From Mycolicibacterium canariasense (GTDB taxonomy: Bacteria; Actinomycetota; Actinomycetes; Mycobacteriales; Mycobacteriaceae), in contig NZ_LQOL01000038.1 of NCBI RefSeq assembly GCF_002101555.1, forward strand, positions 179,212 to 243,211: DNA of 64,000 nucleotides, read 5' to 3'. The notes below the pieces were generated by a model. The model did no database searches. It saw nothing but the letters and a program-made list of their open reading frames with translations, and was not told the origin of the DNA. Shown here one piece after another: positions 10,448-19,338 of the stretch. The position numbers and the translations under genes are program-made. Within the stretch, counting starts at the first letter, position 1. Each line of letters opens with the position of its first letter.

Positions 10448-10512
10448 GGTGGACACTCCTTTGTTGGCGACGTCTGGACGAGTGGGTGGATCTGTTTGGT
10501 GGGCAGCCGATC

Positions 10513-11823
10513 TCATGACGACACCGCTGATCGCAGCGGCTCGGGAAGCAGCTCTGCATGTGCGGCCGTCAGCTCGTTGCACAGTTCCCAGATCTGGTCG
10601 ACGGTCAGCGTCGCCGCGGTGTTCGGGTCGACCATCGCGGCCGCCCGCACCAGGCGTGGATCACCGTCGACGGCGGCCCGGACCGCCAGCTCGACGGGTC
10701 CGAGGAAATTCCGGTTCAGCGCGGCGCATTGCGGCGGCAGGTCGCCCACCCGCATGGGATGGGCGCCCAGCGCGTCGAGCGTGGTGGGGACCTCGACCGC
10801 GACGCCATCGGGCAGGTTGGTGATGAGCCCCTGGTTCACAACGTTGGCCGAGATGACCCGGGTGTCACCGGTTTCCAGCGAGTGGATCACCTGGGGCGCG
10901 TACTCGGTGGAGCCAGTATCGATGGGCAGCGGCCGGCTGTCGGCCAATTCCGCACGCACGCGTTGATATTCGGCGAGATTGGCCGCGCTGATCGAGACGT
11001 ACTCACCGATGTTGATCCGCAGCCGCTCGACCTCGGCGGGATGCCGGACATACCACGGGACGTACTCGCTGGAGTGCTCACTCGTCTCGGTCGGGTAGTA
11101 GCCCAGACGTCGGTACATGTCCACCCGCACACGTCGCCGCAGCTCCGGGTCGGCGGCGATGCGCTGATCCAGCCGGGGATAGAGATCCTGGCCGTCGCGC
11201 TCCCAGCGCAGCACCCAGGCCTGGTGGTTGACCCCGGCCGACCAGTACGACACCTGGTCATAGGGCACGTCGATCAGCTCGCACAGGCCGACCATCGTCC
11301 AGTACACCGAATGACACAGCCCGAGCACCTTCAACCGCGGGGCCACGTGATGCAGGTAGGTGACATTCATGGCCATCGGGTTGGTGTAGTTGAGCAACCA
11401 GGCGTCCGGGCACACCTGCTCCATGTCCCGGGCGATGGCCGCCAAGACCGGGAAGGTCCGCAAGCCGCGGAAGATGCCGCCGATGCCGATGGTGTCGCCG
11501 ATGGTCTGGTTGACCCCGTAGCGGGCCGGGATCTCGAAATCACGCACGGTGGCCTGGTGCATGCCCACCTGGATGACGTTGATGACGTAATCGGCGCCGT
11601 CGAGGGCGCGCCGCCGGTCGAGGGTGGCCATCACGTCGGGGGTGGCACCGGCCGCGTCCGCGGTCGCCCGAGCGATCGCCTCGGCGGTTTCCAGCCGTTC
11701 GGCGTCGATGTCGTGCAACACGATCCGGACGGACTGCAGCTCCGGGAAGGACAGGATGTCGCCGAGCAGCTCGCGGGTGAACTCGACGCTGCCCGCTCCG
11801 ATGATGACGACGGTGGGTTTCAC
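10513..11823 (-). CDS. Glycoside hydrolase family 4, alpha-galactosidase-like
   Basis: 436 residues of the NAD- and metal-dependent GH4 family. The Rossmann start is VVIIGAGSVEFT (5-16); NYTNPM is near 143, the metal Cys motif CHSV near 172 (the form seen in MelA-type alpha-galactosidases) and GVNHQAW near 198. GH4 enzymes cleave through a 3-keto intermediate. It is intracellular (no signal peptide), so the ABC importer would bring in a galactoside for it to split. Linkage and aglycone are not determinable; an alpha-galactosaminide is possible given the neighbours. Confidence 0.87.
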   Translation of the reverse strand: MKPTVVIIGAGSVEFTRELLGDILSFPELQSVRIVLHDIDAERLETAEAIARATADAAGATPDVMATLDRRRALDGADYVINVIQVGMHQATVRDFEIPARYGVNQTIGDTIGIGGIFRGLRTFPVLAAIARDMEQVCPDAWLLNYTNPMAMNVTYLHHVAPRLKVLGLCHSVYWTMVGLCELIDVPYDQVSYWSAGVNHQAWVLRWERDGQDLYPRLDQRIAADPELRRRVRVDMYRRLGYYPTETSEHSSEYVPWYVRHPAEVERLRINIGEYVSISAANLAEYQRVRAELADSRPLPIDTGSTEYAPQVIHSLETGDTRVISANVVNQGLITNLPDGVAVEVPTTLDALGAHPMRVGDLPPQCAALNRNFLGPVELAVRAAVDGDPRLVRAAAMVDPNTAATLTVDQIWELCNELTAAHAELLPEPLRSAVSS

Positions 11824-12758
11824 GTCCGGCTCCTCAGGTCCGAGGTCTCGGGCTTCGCGGTGGACGGGTCACCGCGCTTCTCGTCGCTGTAGACCATCAG
11901 CGTCGATCCCACCAGGGCAAGCACGATGCCGGCCGCCCCGTACGGGGTGGGCAGGGTGTGATAGGCGGCCAGTGACACCACGATGGTGAGGGCGGGCGCC
12001 AGGGCGTTGGTGGTGGGCGCCACGATGGTGGCCTTGCCCCGGCTCAGCGCCATCACCAGGAACAGCGCCCCTACCGCGTTGAGCAGCTGGGTTATCGCCG
12101 TCAATGCCGGTGCCTGCCAAGGGAATCCGATCGGAATGCCACCCATCGAAAGCACCGCCACCGGAATCAGGGCGATCGCGCTGATCGCCATCCAGCCGAA
12201 GGTGGTGGCGTCGTTCACGCCGATCGTCGCGGCCTTGCGCATGAAGTAGGCCTGCACGCCCCATGCCAGGCAGATCAGGATGGCCAGCACGAGCCATGGA
12301 CCCGACGAGCCGGTCGGCTCTGCACTGGTGATGCTGAACAGCACGATGGCGACCAGTGCGGCGATCAGGCCGATCGCTGCGAGCGCCGTGATGCGTTCGC
12401 GCAGCAGCACCATCGCCATCAGCACCGTCACCGCGGGCGAGATCGACACGATCGGGAAGATCAGATAGGCCGGGCCCATGGTGAGGGCCTGGAACAGCAG
12501 CAGCTGGCCACCGGCTCCGGTCAGCCCGATGAGCAATCCGTATACCGCGGCGCGCGGGCTACGGTCGAAGCGGGCACCCCGCAGCGCGAACACGGCCGGG
12601 ATGATCATGGTCGACGCCCAGATGCAGTAGATCATCTCGTCGGGATAGCCGTACCGGGTGGCCGGTAGCGCGGAGAAAGCGCCCCACACACCCCAGAAGA
12701 GCACCAGTAGGGTGGCGTAGCCGATCCAGCCACGCCGCGGCGGCGATAACTCGGTCAT
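11820..12758 (-). CDS. EamA/DMT-family transporter
   Basis: About 312 residues with some ten hydrophobic helices in two EamA repeats (for example GWIGYATLLVLFWGVWGAF and PWLVLAILICLAWGVQAYFM). The start at 12758 is preferred because AGGA lies 6 bases upstream; a start at 12779 overlapping the kinase stop (ATGA) is the alternative. It overlaps the GH4 gene downstream. A second carrier beside a complete ABC importer suggests export, or uptake of a monomeric sugar. Substrate unknown. Confidence 0.8.
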   Translation of the reverse strand: MTELSPPRRGWIGYATLLVLFWGVWGAFSALPATRYGYPDEMIYCIWASTMIIPAVFALRGARFDRSPRAAVYGLLIGLTGAGGQLLLFQALTMGPAYLIFPIVSISPAVTVLMAMVLLRERITALAAIGLIAALVAIVLFSITSAEPTGSSGPWLVLAILICLAWGVQAYFMRKAATIGVNDATTFGWMAISAIALIPVAVLSMGGIPIGFPWQAPALTAITQLLNAVGALFLVMALSRGKATIVAPTTNALAPALTIVVSLAAYHTLPTPYGAAGIVLALVGSTLMVYSDEKRGDPSTAKPETSDLRSRT

Positions 12759-12775
12759 CTGTCTTCCTTCTTCGA

Positions 12776-13762
12776 TCATGCTGTGGCCGTGCGGAGTTGG
12801 CTGACCAGGTTCGGACTCACCACGTGCCCGCTGTACTTGGCCGCGTAGAGCGCGGCGCCCACTGCGGGGTCCAGCAGCGGGCGCCGCAGGTCATAGGCCA
12901 CCGGCTGGTCACGCAGCGCGGTGACGAACATCGCGAGAAAATCCGGGTCGGAGAACATCCCGCCGGAGTAGGACACCGGCACCGTCTCGGCGTCGGGGAA
13001 TCCGATCCGGGTGCGGGTCGTGTCGATGAGGGCGAGCAGTTCGGTGACCGCGGCCGACAGGATGCGTGCCGCGGTGGCATCACCGGCGCGGGCCGCCGCG
13101 CAGACCGTAGTGGCCAGGGCGGCGATCGAACCGCGGTTTCCCGACCATCGGTCGATCACCAGGCTGACGGCGTCCAGATCGGCGCCCAGGGCCAGCCGTT
13201 CGCGCAGCAGCCCATGCAGCGGTCCGGCTGCGAGCCGGCCGTCACTCATCCTGCCGAACGCGTTGAGCCCTTGGGTGGCAATCCAATACGCGGAGCCCTC
13301 GTCGCCGAACAGCTCACCCCAGCCGCCGACCCGGTGGCCGACTCCGCGGCGCTCGCCATAGGTCATCGAGCCGGTACCGCTGATGACGTTGATCCCGTCC
13401 TGGCAAGCCAGTGAGCCGGCCCAGCCGCAGACCATGTCGTTGTCACACCGGTAGCGGTCATGCCCCAGCACGCGGGCCGGGAGCGCATCGAGCCGCTCGA
13501 TGTCGGCACTGGCCTCGCCGTAGCCGGGGATGCCGAAGAAGGCGGCGGCGATGTCGGCGGCCCGCACCCCGGCCTGCCGGCATACGTCGGTGACGCCCTG
13601 TGTGAGGACATCTTCGACGGCTTGAAATCCCGCGTCGGCCGAGGAACTGTTGAAGTAGTAGGACGTCGGTGCGGTGGCCCTGGCGAGGACCAGGCCGTCG
13701 CCGTCGATGAGCGCGAACGCGGTCTTGGAACCGCCACCGTCAACCCCGAGGAAACAGGCCAT
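12776..13762 (-). CDS. N-acetylhexosamine/hexosamine kinase of the BadF/BadG/NagK fold
   Basis: 328 residues with the ASKHA phosphate-1 loop GVDGGGSKTAFALI (6-19), ISGTGSMTYG near 128 and GGWGELFGDEGSAYWI near 145, typical of N-acetylglucosamine-kinase-like ATPases. In this operon it is the obvious candidate to phosphorylate the imported amino sugar at C6, supplying AgaS encoded upstream. GalNAc versus galactosamine cannot be decided from sequence. Confidence 0.82.
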   Translation of the reverse strand: MACFLGVDGGGSKTAFALIDGDGLVLARATAPTSYYFNSSSADAGFQAVEDVLTQGVTDVCRQAGVRAADIAAAFFGIPGYGEASADIERLDALPARVLGHDRYRCDNDMVCGWAGSLACQDGINVISGTGSMTYGERRGVGHRVGGWGELFGDEGSAYWIATQGLNAFGRMSDGRLAAGPLHGLLRERLALGADLDAVSLVIDRWSGNRGSIAALATTVCAAARAGDATAARILSAAVTELLALIDTTRTRIGFPDAETVPVSYSGGMFSDPDFLAMFVTALRDQPVAYDLRRPLLDPAVGAALYAAKYSGHVVSPNLVSQLRTATA

Positions 13763-13768
13763 CGCCGG

Positions 13769-14911
13769 TCACCGCGCCCAGGGATGGATGGTGACGCCCT
13801 TGACCACCCGGCTGACCTCACCCGAGGGGAACGGATTGTCCGGTGTCTTGCCGTGTTCCAGCGAAGTGAACAGCGCCAGGTACTGCGCGAACACCAGATA
13901 CGGCACGGCGACGTGCGAGTCGTCGAGGCCGTCCAGACCGGGCAGCACGACCGCCGGGCCGAGTTCCGGCGGGATCGGTGCGGCGCTGATCACCGTCACC
14001 GCATCGCGGCCGAGCTGGGCGCGCAACTCGGCGATGATGTCGAAGTCGTACCGGCGCGTGTAAGGGTCGGTGGATACGTACACCAACACCACGGTGTCAC
14101 CGTCGAGCACCGATTTGGGCCCGTGCCGGAATCCCAACGGGGAGTCGAAGTACGTGGTCACCTCCCCCGCGGTGAGTTCGAGCAGCTTGAGCGCCGATTC
14201 GCGGGCGAGCCCGGCCAGCGGCCCGCTGCCCAGGTAGACGAAACGCTGCTTCTTGGCCTGGGCCAGGGCGCGGATCTCCGGTTGCCGGTCGGCGACGTAT
14301 TCGGCCGCCCGCGCGAGTGATCCGACGTCGCCGCGCCGGGCCGGCCCCAGGTCGAGCAGGCAGGACAACAACATCGAGGTCAGGCTGGAGGTCATCGCGA
14401 ACCCGGTGTCGTTGGTGCGTTCCGGCATGAGGACGGTCCGCGTGTTCGGGCGGCCGCGGTGCGCGCGGGCCAGCGCACCCGACGGGTCGCACGTGTAGAT
14501 CAGATGCCATACGTCGGTGACCAGGTCATCGGCCAGGGCGGTGGTCGCCAGGCTCTCCGGGCTGTTGCCGGACCGGCCGAACGACACCATCAGCGTCGGG
14601 GTGTCCGGCTCGAGATGATCCAAGGGTGCGGCGACGATATCGGTGGTGGCGATGGGCTCGACACGGCGGTGCAGGTGCCGCCGCAGCGCGGGGGCCGCGA
14701 TGTCGCCGATGAACGCCGAGCTGCCGGCACCGGTCAACACAATCCGCACGTCCGGGCGCTCGACGATCCCCCGCACGAACGCGGCGACGTCGTCGTCGAC
14801 GGCACCGGCGACCTCCCGCCACGCGTCGGGCTGCTGACCGATCTCGACGATGGTGGCGCCGCCGCTCTGCTGTGCGGGGAAGGCGGTGGATCGGGTCTGG
14901 GCGCTAGTCAT
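13769..14911 (-). CDS. agaS: AgaS-like SIS-domain sugar-phosphate isomerase/deaminase
   Basis: About 380 residues with two SIS domains: TGAGSSAFIGD near residue 60, the phosphate loop SFGRSGNSPES near 110, the second GSGPLAGLARESALKLLEL near 225, and the family tail SGEVSRVVKGVTIH. AgaS converts galactosamine-6-phosphate to tagatose-6-phosphate plus ammonia. The start at 14911 has GGAGG 5 bases upstream and overlaps the aldolase-subunit stop. It links the kinase to the aldolase pair. Confidence 0.86.
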   Translation of the reverse strand: MTSAQTRSTAFPAQQSGGATIVEIGQQPDAWREVAGAVDDDVAAFVRGIVERPDVRIVLTGAGSSAFIGDIAAPALRRHLHRRVEPIATTDIVAAPLDHLEPDTPTLMVSFGRSGNSPESLATTALADDLVTDVWHLIYTCDPSGALARAHRGRPNTRTVLMPERTNDTGFAMTSSLTSMLLSCLLDLGPARRGDVGSLARAAEYVADRQPEIRALAQAKKQRFVYLGSGPLAGLARESALKLLELTAGEVTTYFDSPLGFRHGPKSVLDGDTVVLVYVSTDPYTRRYDFDIIAELRAQLGRDAVTVISAAPIPPELGPAVVLPGLDGLDDSHVAVPYLVFAQYLALFTSLEHGKTPDNPFPSGEVSRVVKGVTIHPWAR

Positions 14912-16271
14912 CGGCACCTCCGGGGGTCAGGATGCGGGAATGGTCTTGGGCGGCACGGCATGCGACGGCATAGGGGCGTAACGCGTCCCGTATCCGGTCG
15001 ATCACGAGTGCTTCGGCATCGGGGGTCAGCTCACCGGAACGGATCCGCTCATACTGGGCCGGCAGGAACTGGCTGACCAGCGGCAGCGGGATGCCGATGC
15101 GGTCGAGGTTGGCCAGCAGCGTGCGCCGCGCGGTCTCGACGGCGTCATCGGCCCAGTAGTAGCGCAACCGATCGCTGTAGCTGTACCGGCGTGCGGTGCG
15201 CTGGGCCACCGGATCGCCCTCGTAATAGCTCTGCCAGTAGCCGGGTTCGGCCAGCATCCGGCGCTCGACGACGTCGACAAGGCCGGATCGGTCTTGTAGC
15301 GCAACGAGTTCGGCTTCGATCAGGCTGAGCGCGAACAGCGCCTCGCGCATGGCGAAGGTCAGCGCGGGCCCGACTTTGAGGATGGCCCAGTGATCTTCGA
15401 CCAGTTCACGCAGCTGGGCGGGACGCTGATAGTCGGTGGAATGCGCTTCGAACACCAGATGATCCTCGGTGTCGAGGACATGACGCAGCGCTGCGGTCGC
15501 GTCGCGCCGGTAGTCGATGACGTTGAGATGATCGAATTCCACCCCGGGCTGCACCACCAAGGCGATGATGCGCGACCAGACGTCGTCCAGGCCCGCGGCG
15601 GCGAAGGCGGCGCGGTGCGCCGCGATGGTGCGCCGGGCCCGGTCGGCCGGCGTGGGAGTGAGCTGGTCCAGGGTTTCGTGGGCACCACCGGGCACCGGCA
15701 CCTCGGTGCCGATGACGTAGACCGGCGCGTCGGCACCGAGATCGCGCACGGTGTCCTCGGCCACCCGCAGCAGCCGCGCGGTGCGGCCGGCCACCACGTC
15801 ATCGGAGAGCACGGCGGGGTCGTCGGCACAGGACATGCTGCAGTCCAGGTGGATCTTGCGGTAGCCCGCCGCGACGTAGGCCGCCACCAGAGCGTCGGCG
15901 TTGTCCATTGCGGCATCGGCGGTTTCGCGCTGCCACCGATTGGGTCCGAGGTGGTCGCCCCCGAGGACCACCCGGTCGCGTGCGAAGCCATGCCGGTCGG
16001 CGACACCGTGGACGAGGTCACGGAACTGGGCTGGGCGCAGTCCGGTGTAGCCGCCGAACTGGTCGACCTGATTCGACGTCGCCTCGATGAGCACGTAACT
16101 GCCGTCGGCCGCGGCCTGCGCGATGGCAGCCGCCACCACCGTGGGGTGCGCCGAGCACACCGAGTAGACGCCGACCGGCGCGCCGGCCTTGTGCGCCCGG
16201 ATCGTCTCGGTGAGCCAACGCCCGGTGTCGGCGGCCACGGTGCCGACCGCTGCCGCTGCGCCCCCGCTCAT
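14904..16271 (-). CDS. D-tagatose-1,6-bisphosphate aldolase subunit GatZ/KbaZ-like
   Basis: 455 residues with the family blocks YSVCSAHPTVVAAAI, EATSNQVDQFGGYTG, LGGDHLGPNRWQ and FEAHSTDYQ. GatZ/KbaZ is usually described as a non-catalytic stabilising subunit of the class II aldolase; a tagatose-6-phosphate kinase role has been suggested for AgaZ-type members. That would matter here because no PfkB-type kinase is present in the operon. Its start overlaps the aldolase stop (ATGA). Confidence 0.85.
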   Translation of the reverse strand: MSGGAAAAVGTVAADTGRWLTETIRAHKAGAPVGVYSVCSAHPTVVAAAIAQAAADGSYVLIEATSNQVDQFGGYTGLRPAQFRDLVHGVADRHGFARDRVVLGGDHLGPNRWQRETADAAMDNADALVAAYVAAGYRKIHLDCSMSCADDPAVLSDDVVAGRTARLLRVAEDTVRDLGADAPVYVIGTEVPVPGGAHETLDQLTPTPADRARRTIAAHRAAFAAAGLDDVWSRIIALVVQPGVEFDHLNVIDYRRDATAALRHVLDTEDHLVFEAHSTDYQRPAQLRELVEDHWAILKVGPALTFAMREALFALSLIEAELVALQDRSGLVDVVERRMLAEPGYWQSYYEGDPVAQRTARRYSYSDRLRYYWADDAVETARRTLLANLDRIGIPLPLVSQFLPAQYERIRSGELTPDAEALVIDRIRDALRPYAVACRAAQDHSRILTPGGADD

Positions 16272-17173
16272 CGCGCATCACGCTCCCCGGCCCCGAGGAG
16301 CTGCGGTGCCGTGTTCGCACACAACGCGGCCACGGTGTCGGCGACGGCCTGGCGTCCGGCGCTGAGGTAGGGGCGCGGGTCGACGCCGGAGGTGTCGGCG
16401 GACAGCGCCTGCCGCAACGCGGCGGTATAGCCGACGTTGAGGGCGGTGCCGACGTTGATCTTGCGCATCCCGGCGGCGACGGCAGCACGTAGTTGATCAT
16501 CGGACACGCCCGAAGAGCCGTGCAGCACAAGGGGAATCGGCACATGGGCGGCCAGTTGCCGGATAAGGTCGATATCGAGGCGGGTGTCACGGGTGGTCAT
16601 CGCGTGGCTGTTGCCCACGGCCACCGCGAGGCCGTCGACCCCGGTCTGCTCGGCGAAGACCGCCGCTTCGGCCGGGTCGGTACGCACACCCGCGGTGTGC
16701 GCGCTGACCGTGCCCGATTGCGCGCCCGGCTCCTTGCCGCCGATCGCGCCGAGCTCGGCTTCCACCCACAGCCCCGCCTGATGCGCGCTGCGGACGAATG
16801 ACCTGGTGCGTTCGACGTTGTCGCGGTACGGCAGGTGGGCGGCATCGATCATGACCGAACTGACGCCGAGCCTCGTGGCGGTGTCGATGGCCTCGCCGAG
16901 CAGGCCGGGATCCTGAAAGTGGTCCAGGTGCACCGCGATCGGCACGGCGGACGCCTCCGCGACCCGGGCGCAGGCCGACACCAACGGGGCGATCCGGCCG
17001 CCGTGGAAGGCGACGGTGTTTTCACTGACCTGAAGCAGCACCGCATCCCCGGTGCGCTCGGCGCCCTCGGCGATGCCCTCGGCGTGCTCGATCGTGATCA
17101 CGTTGAAGGCGAAGAGCGCCGTCTGCCGGCTGGTCGCGGCGGCGACGAGCGCGGCGGTGGAGGCCAGGGTCAC
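16268..17173 (-). CDS. Class II tagatose/fructose-bisphosphate aldolase (GatY/KbaY-like)
   Basis: 301 residues. The zinc and active-site segment AVHLDHFQDP is near residue 80, EAELGAIGGKE near 133, GNSHAM near 180, and the phosphate-binding LVLHGSSGVSDDQL near 218. It would split tagatose-1,6-bisphosphate into glyceraldehyde-3-phosphate and dihydroxyacetone phosphate. First gene of the ten-gene operon; the promoter and operator lie in 17174-17309, shared with the divergent DeoR-type regulator. Confidence 0.86.
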   Translation of the reverse strand: MTLASTAALVAAATSRQTALFAFNVITIEHAEGIAEGAERTGDAVLLQVSENTVAFHGGRIAPLVSACARVAEASAVPIAVHLDHFQDPGLLGEAIDTATRLGVSSVMIDAAHLPYRDNVERTRSFVRSAHQAGLWVEAELGAIGGKEPGAQSGTVSAHTAGVRTDPAEAAVFAEQTGVDGLAVAVGNSHAMTTRDTRLDIDLIRQLAAHVPIPLVLHGSSGVSDDQLRAAVAAGMRKINVGTALNVGYTAALRQALSADTSGVDPRPYLSAGRQAVADTVAALCANTAPQLLGAGERDAR

Positions 17174-17263
17174 GATGCCACCCGCAAGCGGGGAGGGGTC
17201 ACGTCGAACATTCGTCGATCATGAGAAGCTCGCTCAACACGCGCAATACGAACCCGCAAAACG

Positions 17264-17278
17264 ATCAGTAAAACTGAT
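17264..17278. promoter_or_regulatory. Putative operator of the DeoR/AgaR-type regulator
   Basis: ATCAGTAAAACTGAT is a perfect inverted repeat (6+3+6) in the 136-base divergent region between the aldolase operon and the regulator. The flanks (CGTCGATCATGAG, AACGATCAG) contain further GATCA-like half sites. Confidence 0.55.
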
Positions 17279-17309
17279 TGGGTCACCATCGAACCAGGAG
17301 TGATCGGCA

Positions 17310-18095
17310 ATGTCGCTCAAGCGGACCGACCGGATGCGCACGGTGCTTGCGCTGTTGCGAGACCGTGGCGAGGTCGCCTCCCAGGTGCTGTGCACCGAGT
17401 TGCGGGTATCGGCGGCCACACTGCGCCGCGACCTGAGTGAACTCGAGGATCAGGGCCTGCTGGTCCGCACCCACGGAGGCGCCCGGGCGCTGGACCCGGG
17501 CAGCACCGAGATCCCGGTGCGGCTGCGCGATCACCGGATGGTCGCCATCAAGCGCCGGATAGCCCGGCACGCCGCCGCGCTGGTGCCCGCGGGTCAGCAG
17601 GCGGTCGCCCTCACCGGGGGTATCACGACCGGTGAGGTGGCCCAGGCACTGCGGGGCCGTCCCCAGATCACCATCGTCACGAACTCACTGACCATCGCCG
17701 GCGAATGCGCCGTCGACGCGCACATGAAGGTGATCATGACCGGCGGCGTGGTGCGCGGCAATTCCCTTGAAGCCGTTGGCCCGATGTCCGAGCACGCCTT
17801 TCAGGTGATCACGGTCGGCACCGCGGTCCTGGGCGCCGACGGCATGTCGGCCGAGGTGGGCGCCACCACCTTCGACGAGGCCGAGGCCAGGACCGCAATT
17901 GCCATGGCCGCCAATGCACAACGCGTGGTGGTCGCCGTCGACGGTTCCAAGATCGGCAAGGTCACCTTGGCAAAGATGGTGCCGCTCAACCAGATTCATC
18001 ACCTGGTGACCGACTCCACCGCCGATCCCGACCAGCTGGCGCGCATCGCCGCGGCCGGCGTGCAGGTACACGTCGTCGACGCGGGCGGGCACTGA
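17310..18095 (+). CDS. DeoR/GlpR-family transcriptional regulator (AgaR-like)
   Basis: 261 residues. The N-terminal winged helix has the DeoR signature (VLCTELRVSAATLRRDLSEL, residues 27-46), then LVRTHGGAR. The C-terminal sugar-phosphate sensor domain has GGITTGEVAQAL, IVTNSLTIA, MTGGVVRGNSLEAVGP and a late VAVDGSKIGKVTLA. It is divergent from the tagatose/amino-sugar operon and is its expected repressor, released by a phosphorylated pathway intermediate. Confidence 0.9.
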   Translation: MSLKRTDRMRTVLALLRDRGEVASQVLCTELRVSAATLRRDLSELEDQGLLVRTHGGARALDPGSTEIPVRLRDHRMVAIKRRIARHAAALVPAGQQAVALTGGITTGEVAQALRGRPQITIVTNSLTIAGECAVDAHMKVIMTGGVVRGNSLEAVGPMSEHAFQVITVGTAVLGADGMSAEVGATTFDEAEARTAIAMAANAQRVVVAVDGSKIGKVTLAKMVPLNQIHHLVTDSTADPDQLARIAAAGVQVHVVDAGGH

Positions 18096-18100
18096 CCCCG

Positions 18101-18394
18101 CTAGCTGGTGCCCAGCGGGTCGATCGTCCAGGCGATGTACAGCACGACCGCGCTCACCGTGGCGGTGGTGGCGACGTCGATCACCTTGGACCGCACCACC
18201 AACAGTCCGGCCCGGTCCTCGGTCAGCGCCAGCCGCAGCGCCGCGGCCACTCCGACACCGATCGCGATGACCAACGCTCCGCGGCGCCAGTAGCCGGCCA
18301 CCACCAACACGAAGGCCAGCACGAAGATCGCCCCGACCGTCAGGATGGGCCACTGACCACCGAACACCTTGCGGGCAAACTCCTTGAGCGTCAT
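18101..18394 (-). CDS. DUF3017 small membrane protein
   Basis: 97 residues with three predicted membrane helices (WPILTVGAIFVLAFVLVVAG; ALVIAIGVGVAAALRLAL; ATTATVSAVVLYIAWTI). It matches the DUF3017 protein that follows folD in mycobacteria (Rv3355c position). ATG at 18394 is chosen over an upstream TTG. It is transcribed with folD; the 57-base gap holds a tandem repeat. Confidence 0.82.
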   Translation of the reverse strand: MTLKEFARKVFGGQWPILTVGAIFVLAFVLVVAGYWRRGALVIAIGVGVAAALRLALTEDRAGLLVVRSKVIDVATTATVSAVVLYIAWTIDPLGTS

Positions 18395-18402
18395 GGCTTC
18401 CC

Positions 18403-18458
18403 GCTCTTCGCGCAAGCGCTCATCGGGGCCCTCTGCTCTTCGCGCAAGCGCTCATCGG
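18403..18458. repeat. Tandem 24-base repeat at the folD / DUF3017 junction
   Basis: A 24-base unit occurs at 18403-18426 and identically at 18435-18458, 32 bases apart. The minus-strand core is GAGCGCTTGCGCGAAGAGC. The right copy covers the folD stop codon (18452-18454) and the left copy ends 8 bases before the DUF3017 ATG. It looks like a dispersed mycobacterial intergenic repeat or a local duplication. Confidence 0.8.
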
Positions 18459-19300
18459 TCCATCTCGGCGCGCTCGACCACATTGGTCAGCAGGAAGGCC
18501 CGGGTCAGCGGGCCCACCCCACCCGGGTTGGGCGACACGTGGCCGGCCACGTCCCACACGTCCGGGGCCACGTCGCCGGTCAGCTTGCCTTCGACCCGGC
18601 TCACCCCGACGTCGACGACGGCGGCACCGGGTTTCACCATGTCCGCGGTGACCATGTAGGGCACGCCGACGGCGGCGACGATGATATCGGCCTGCCGGGT
18701 CAGCTCCGGCAGGTTACGAGTTCCGGTGTGGCACAACGTCACCGTCGCATTCTCCGACCGGCGGGTCAGCAGCAGACCGAGCGGGCGACCCACCGTCACC
18801 CCGCGGCCGATCACCACCACGTGCGCGCCGGCGATGGGCACGTCGAAGCGGCGTAGCAGGTGCACGATGCCGCGCGGGGTGCACGGCAACGGTGCGTCCT
18901 TCCCGAGCACCAGTCGGCCCAGGTTGGTCGGGTGCAGACCGTCGGCATCCTTGTCCGGGTCGACGCGCTCCAGCGCGGCGTTCTCGTCCAGGTGCTTGGG
19001 CAGCGGCAACTGCACGATGTACCCGGTGCACTCGGGGTTGGCATTGAGCTCGTCGATGGTCTCGTCGAGGGTGGCCTGGCTGATATCGGCGGGCAGGTCC
19101 CGGCGGATCGAGTTGATGCCGACCTTGGCGCAGTCGGCATGCTTGCCGCGCACATAGGCCTGCGAACCCGGGTCGTCGCCGACCAGGATTGTGCCGAGTC
19201 CGGGCGTCCGGCCCGCTTCGGTCAGTTTCGCGACGCGCTGCTTGAGATCGACGAGAATCTCGTCGCGCGTGGCCTTGCCGTCCAACGTAATCGCACCCAC
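18452..19300 (-). CDS. folD: Methylenetetrahydrofolate dehydrogenase/cyclohydrolase
   Basis: About 282 residues. Bifunctional one-carbon enzyme interconverting methylene-, methenyl- and formyl-tetrahydrofolate with NADP. Motifs: [49 protein letters not shown] and the C-terminal [15 protein letters not shown]. The GTG at 19300 gives [15 protein letters not shown], matching the usual mycobacterial N-terminus; an ATG at 19309 adds three residues and is possible. Neither has a strong ribosome site. Confidence 0.94.
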   Translation of the reverse strand: MGAITLDGKATRDEILVDLKQRVAKLTEAGRTPGLGTILVGDDPGSQAYVRGKHADCAKVGINSIRRDLPADISQATLDETIDELNANPECTGYIVQLPLPKHLDENAALERVDPDKDADGLHPTNLGRLVLGKDAPLPCTPRGIVHLLRRFDVPIAGAHVVVIGRGVTVGRPLGLLLTRRSENATVTLCHTGTRNLPELTRQADIIVAAVGVPYMVTADMVKPGAAVVDVGVSRVEGKLTGDVAPDVWDVAGHVSPNPGGVGPLTRAFLLTNVVERAEMDR

Positions 19301-19338
19301 GGGTGCCATTGTGTCAGGAGCCGTGGCAGGCTCCGACT

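Noticed and set aside
9086..10966. 626-codon plus-strand frame opposite the sugar-binding protein
   Set aside because: Antisense shadow; the minus-strand lipoprotein has a lipobox, ribosome site and operon context.
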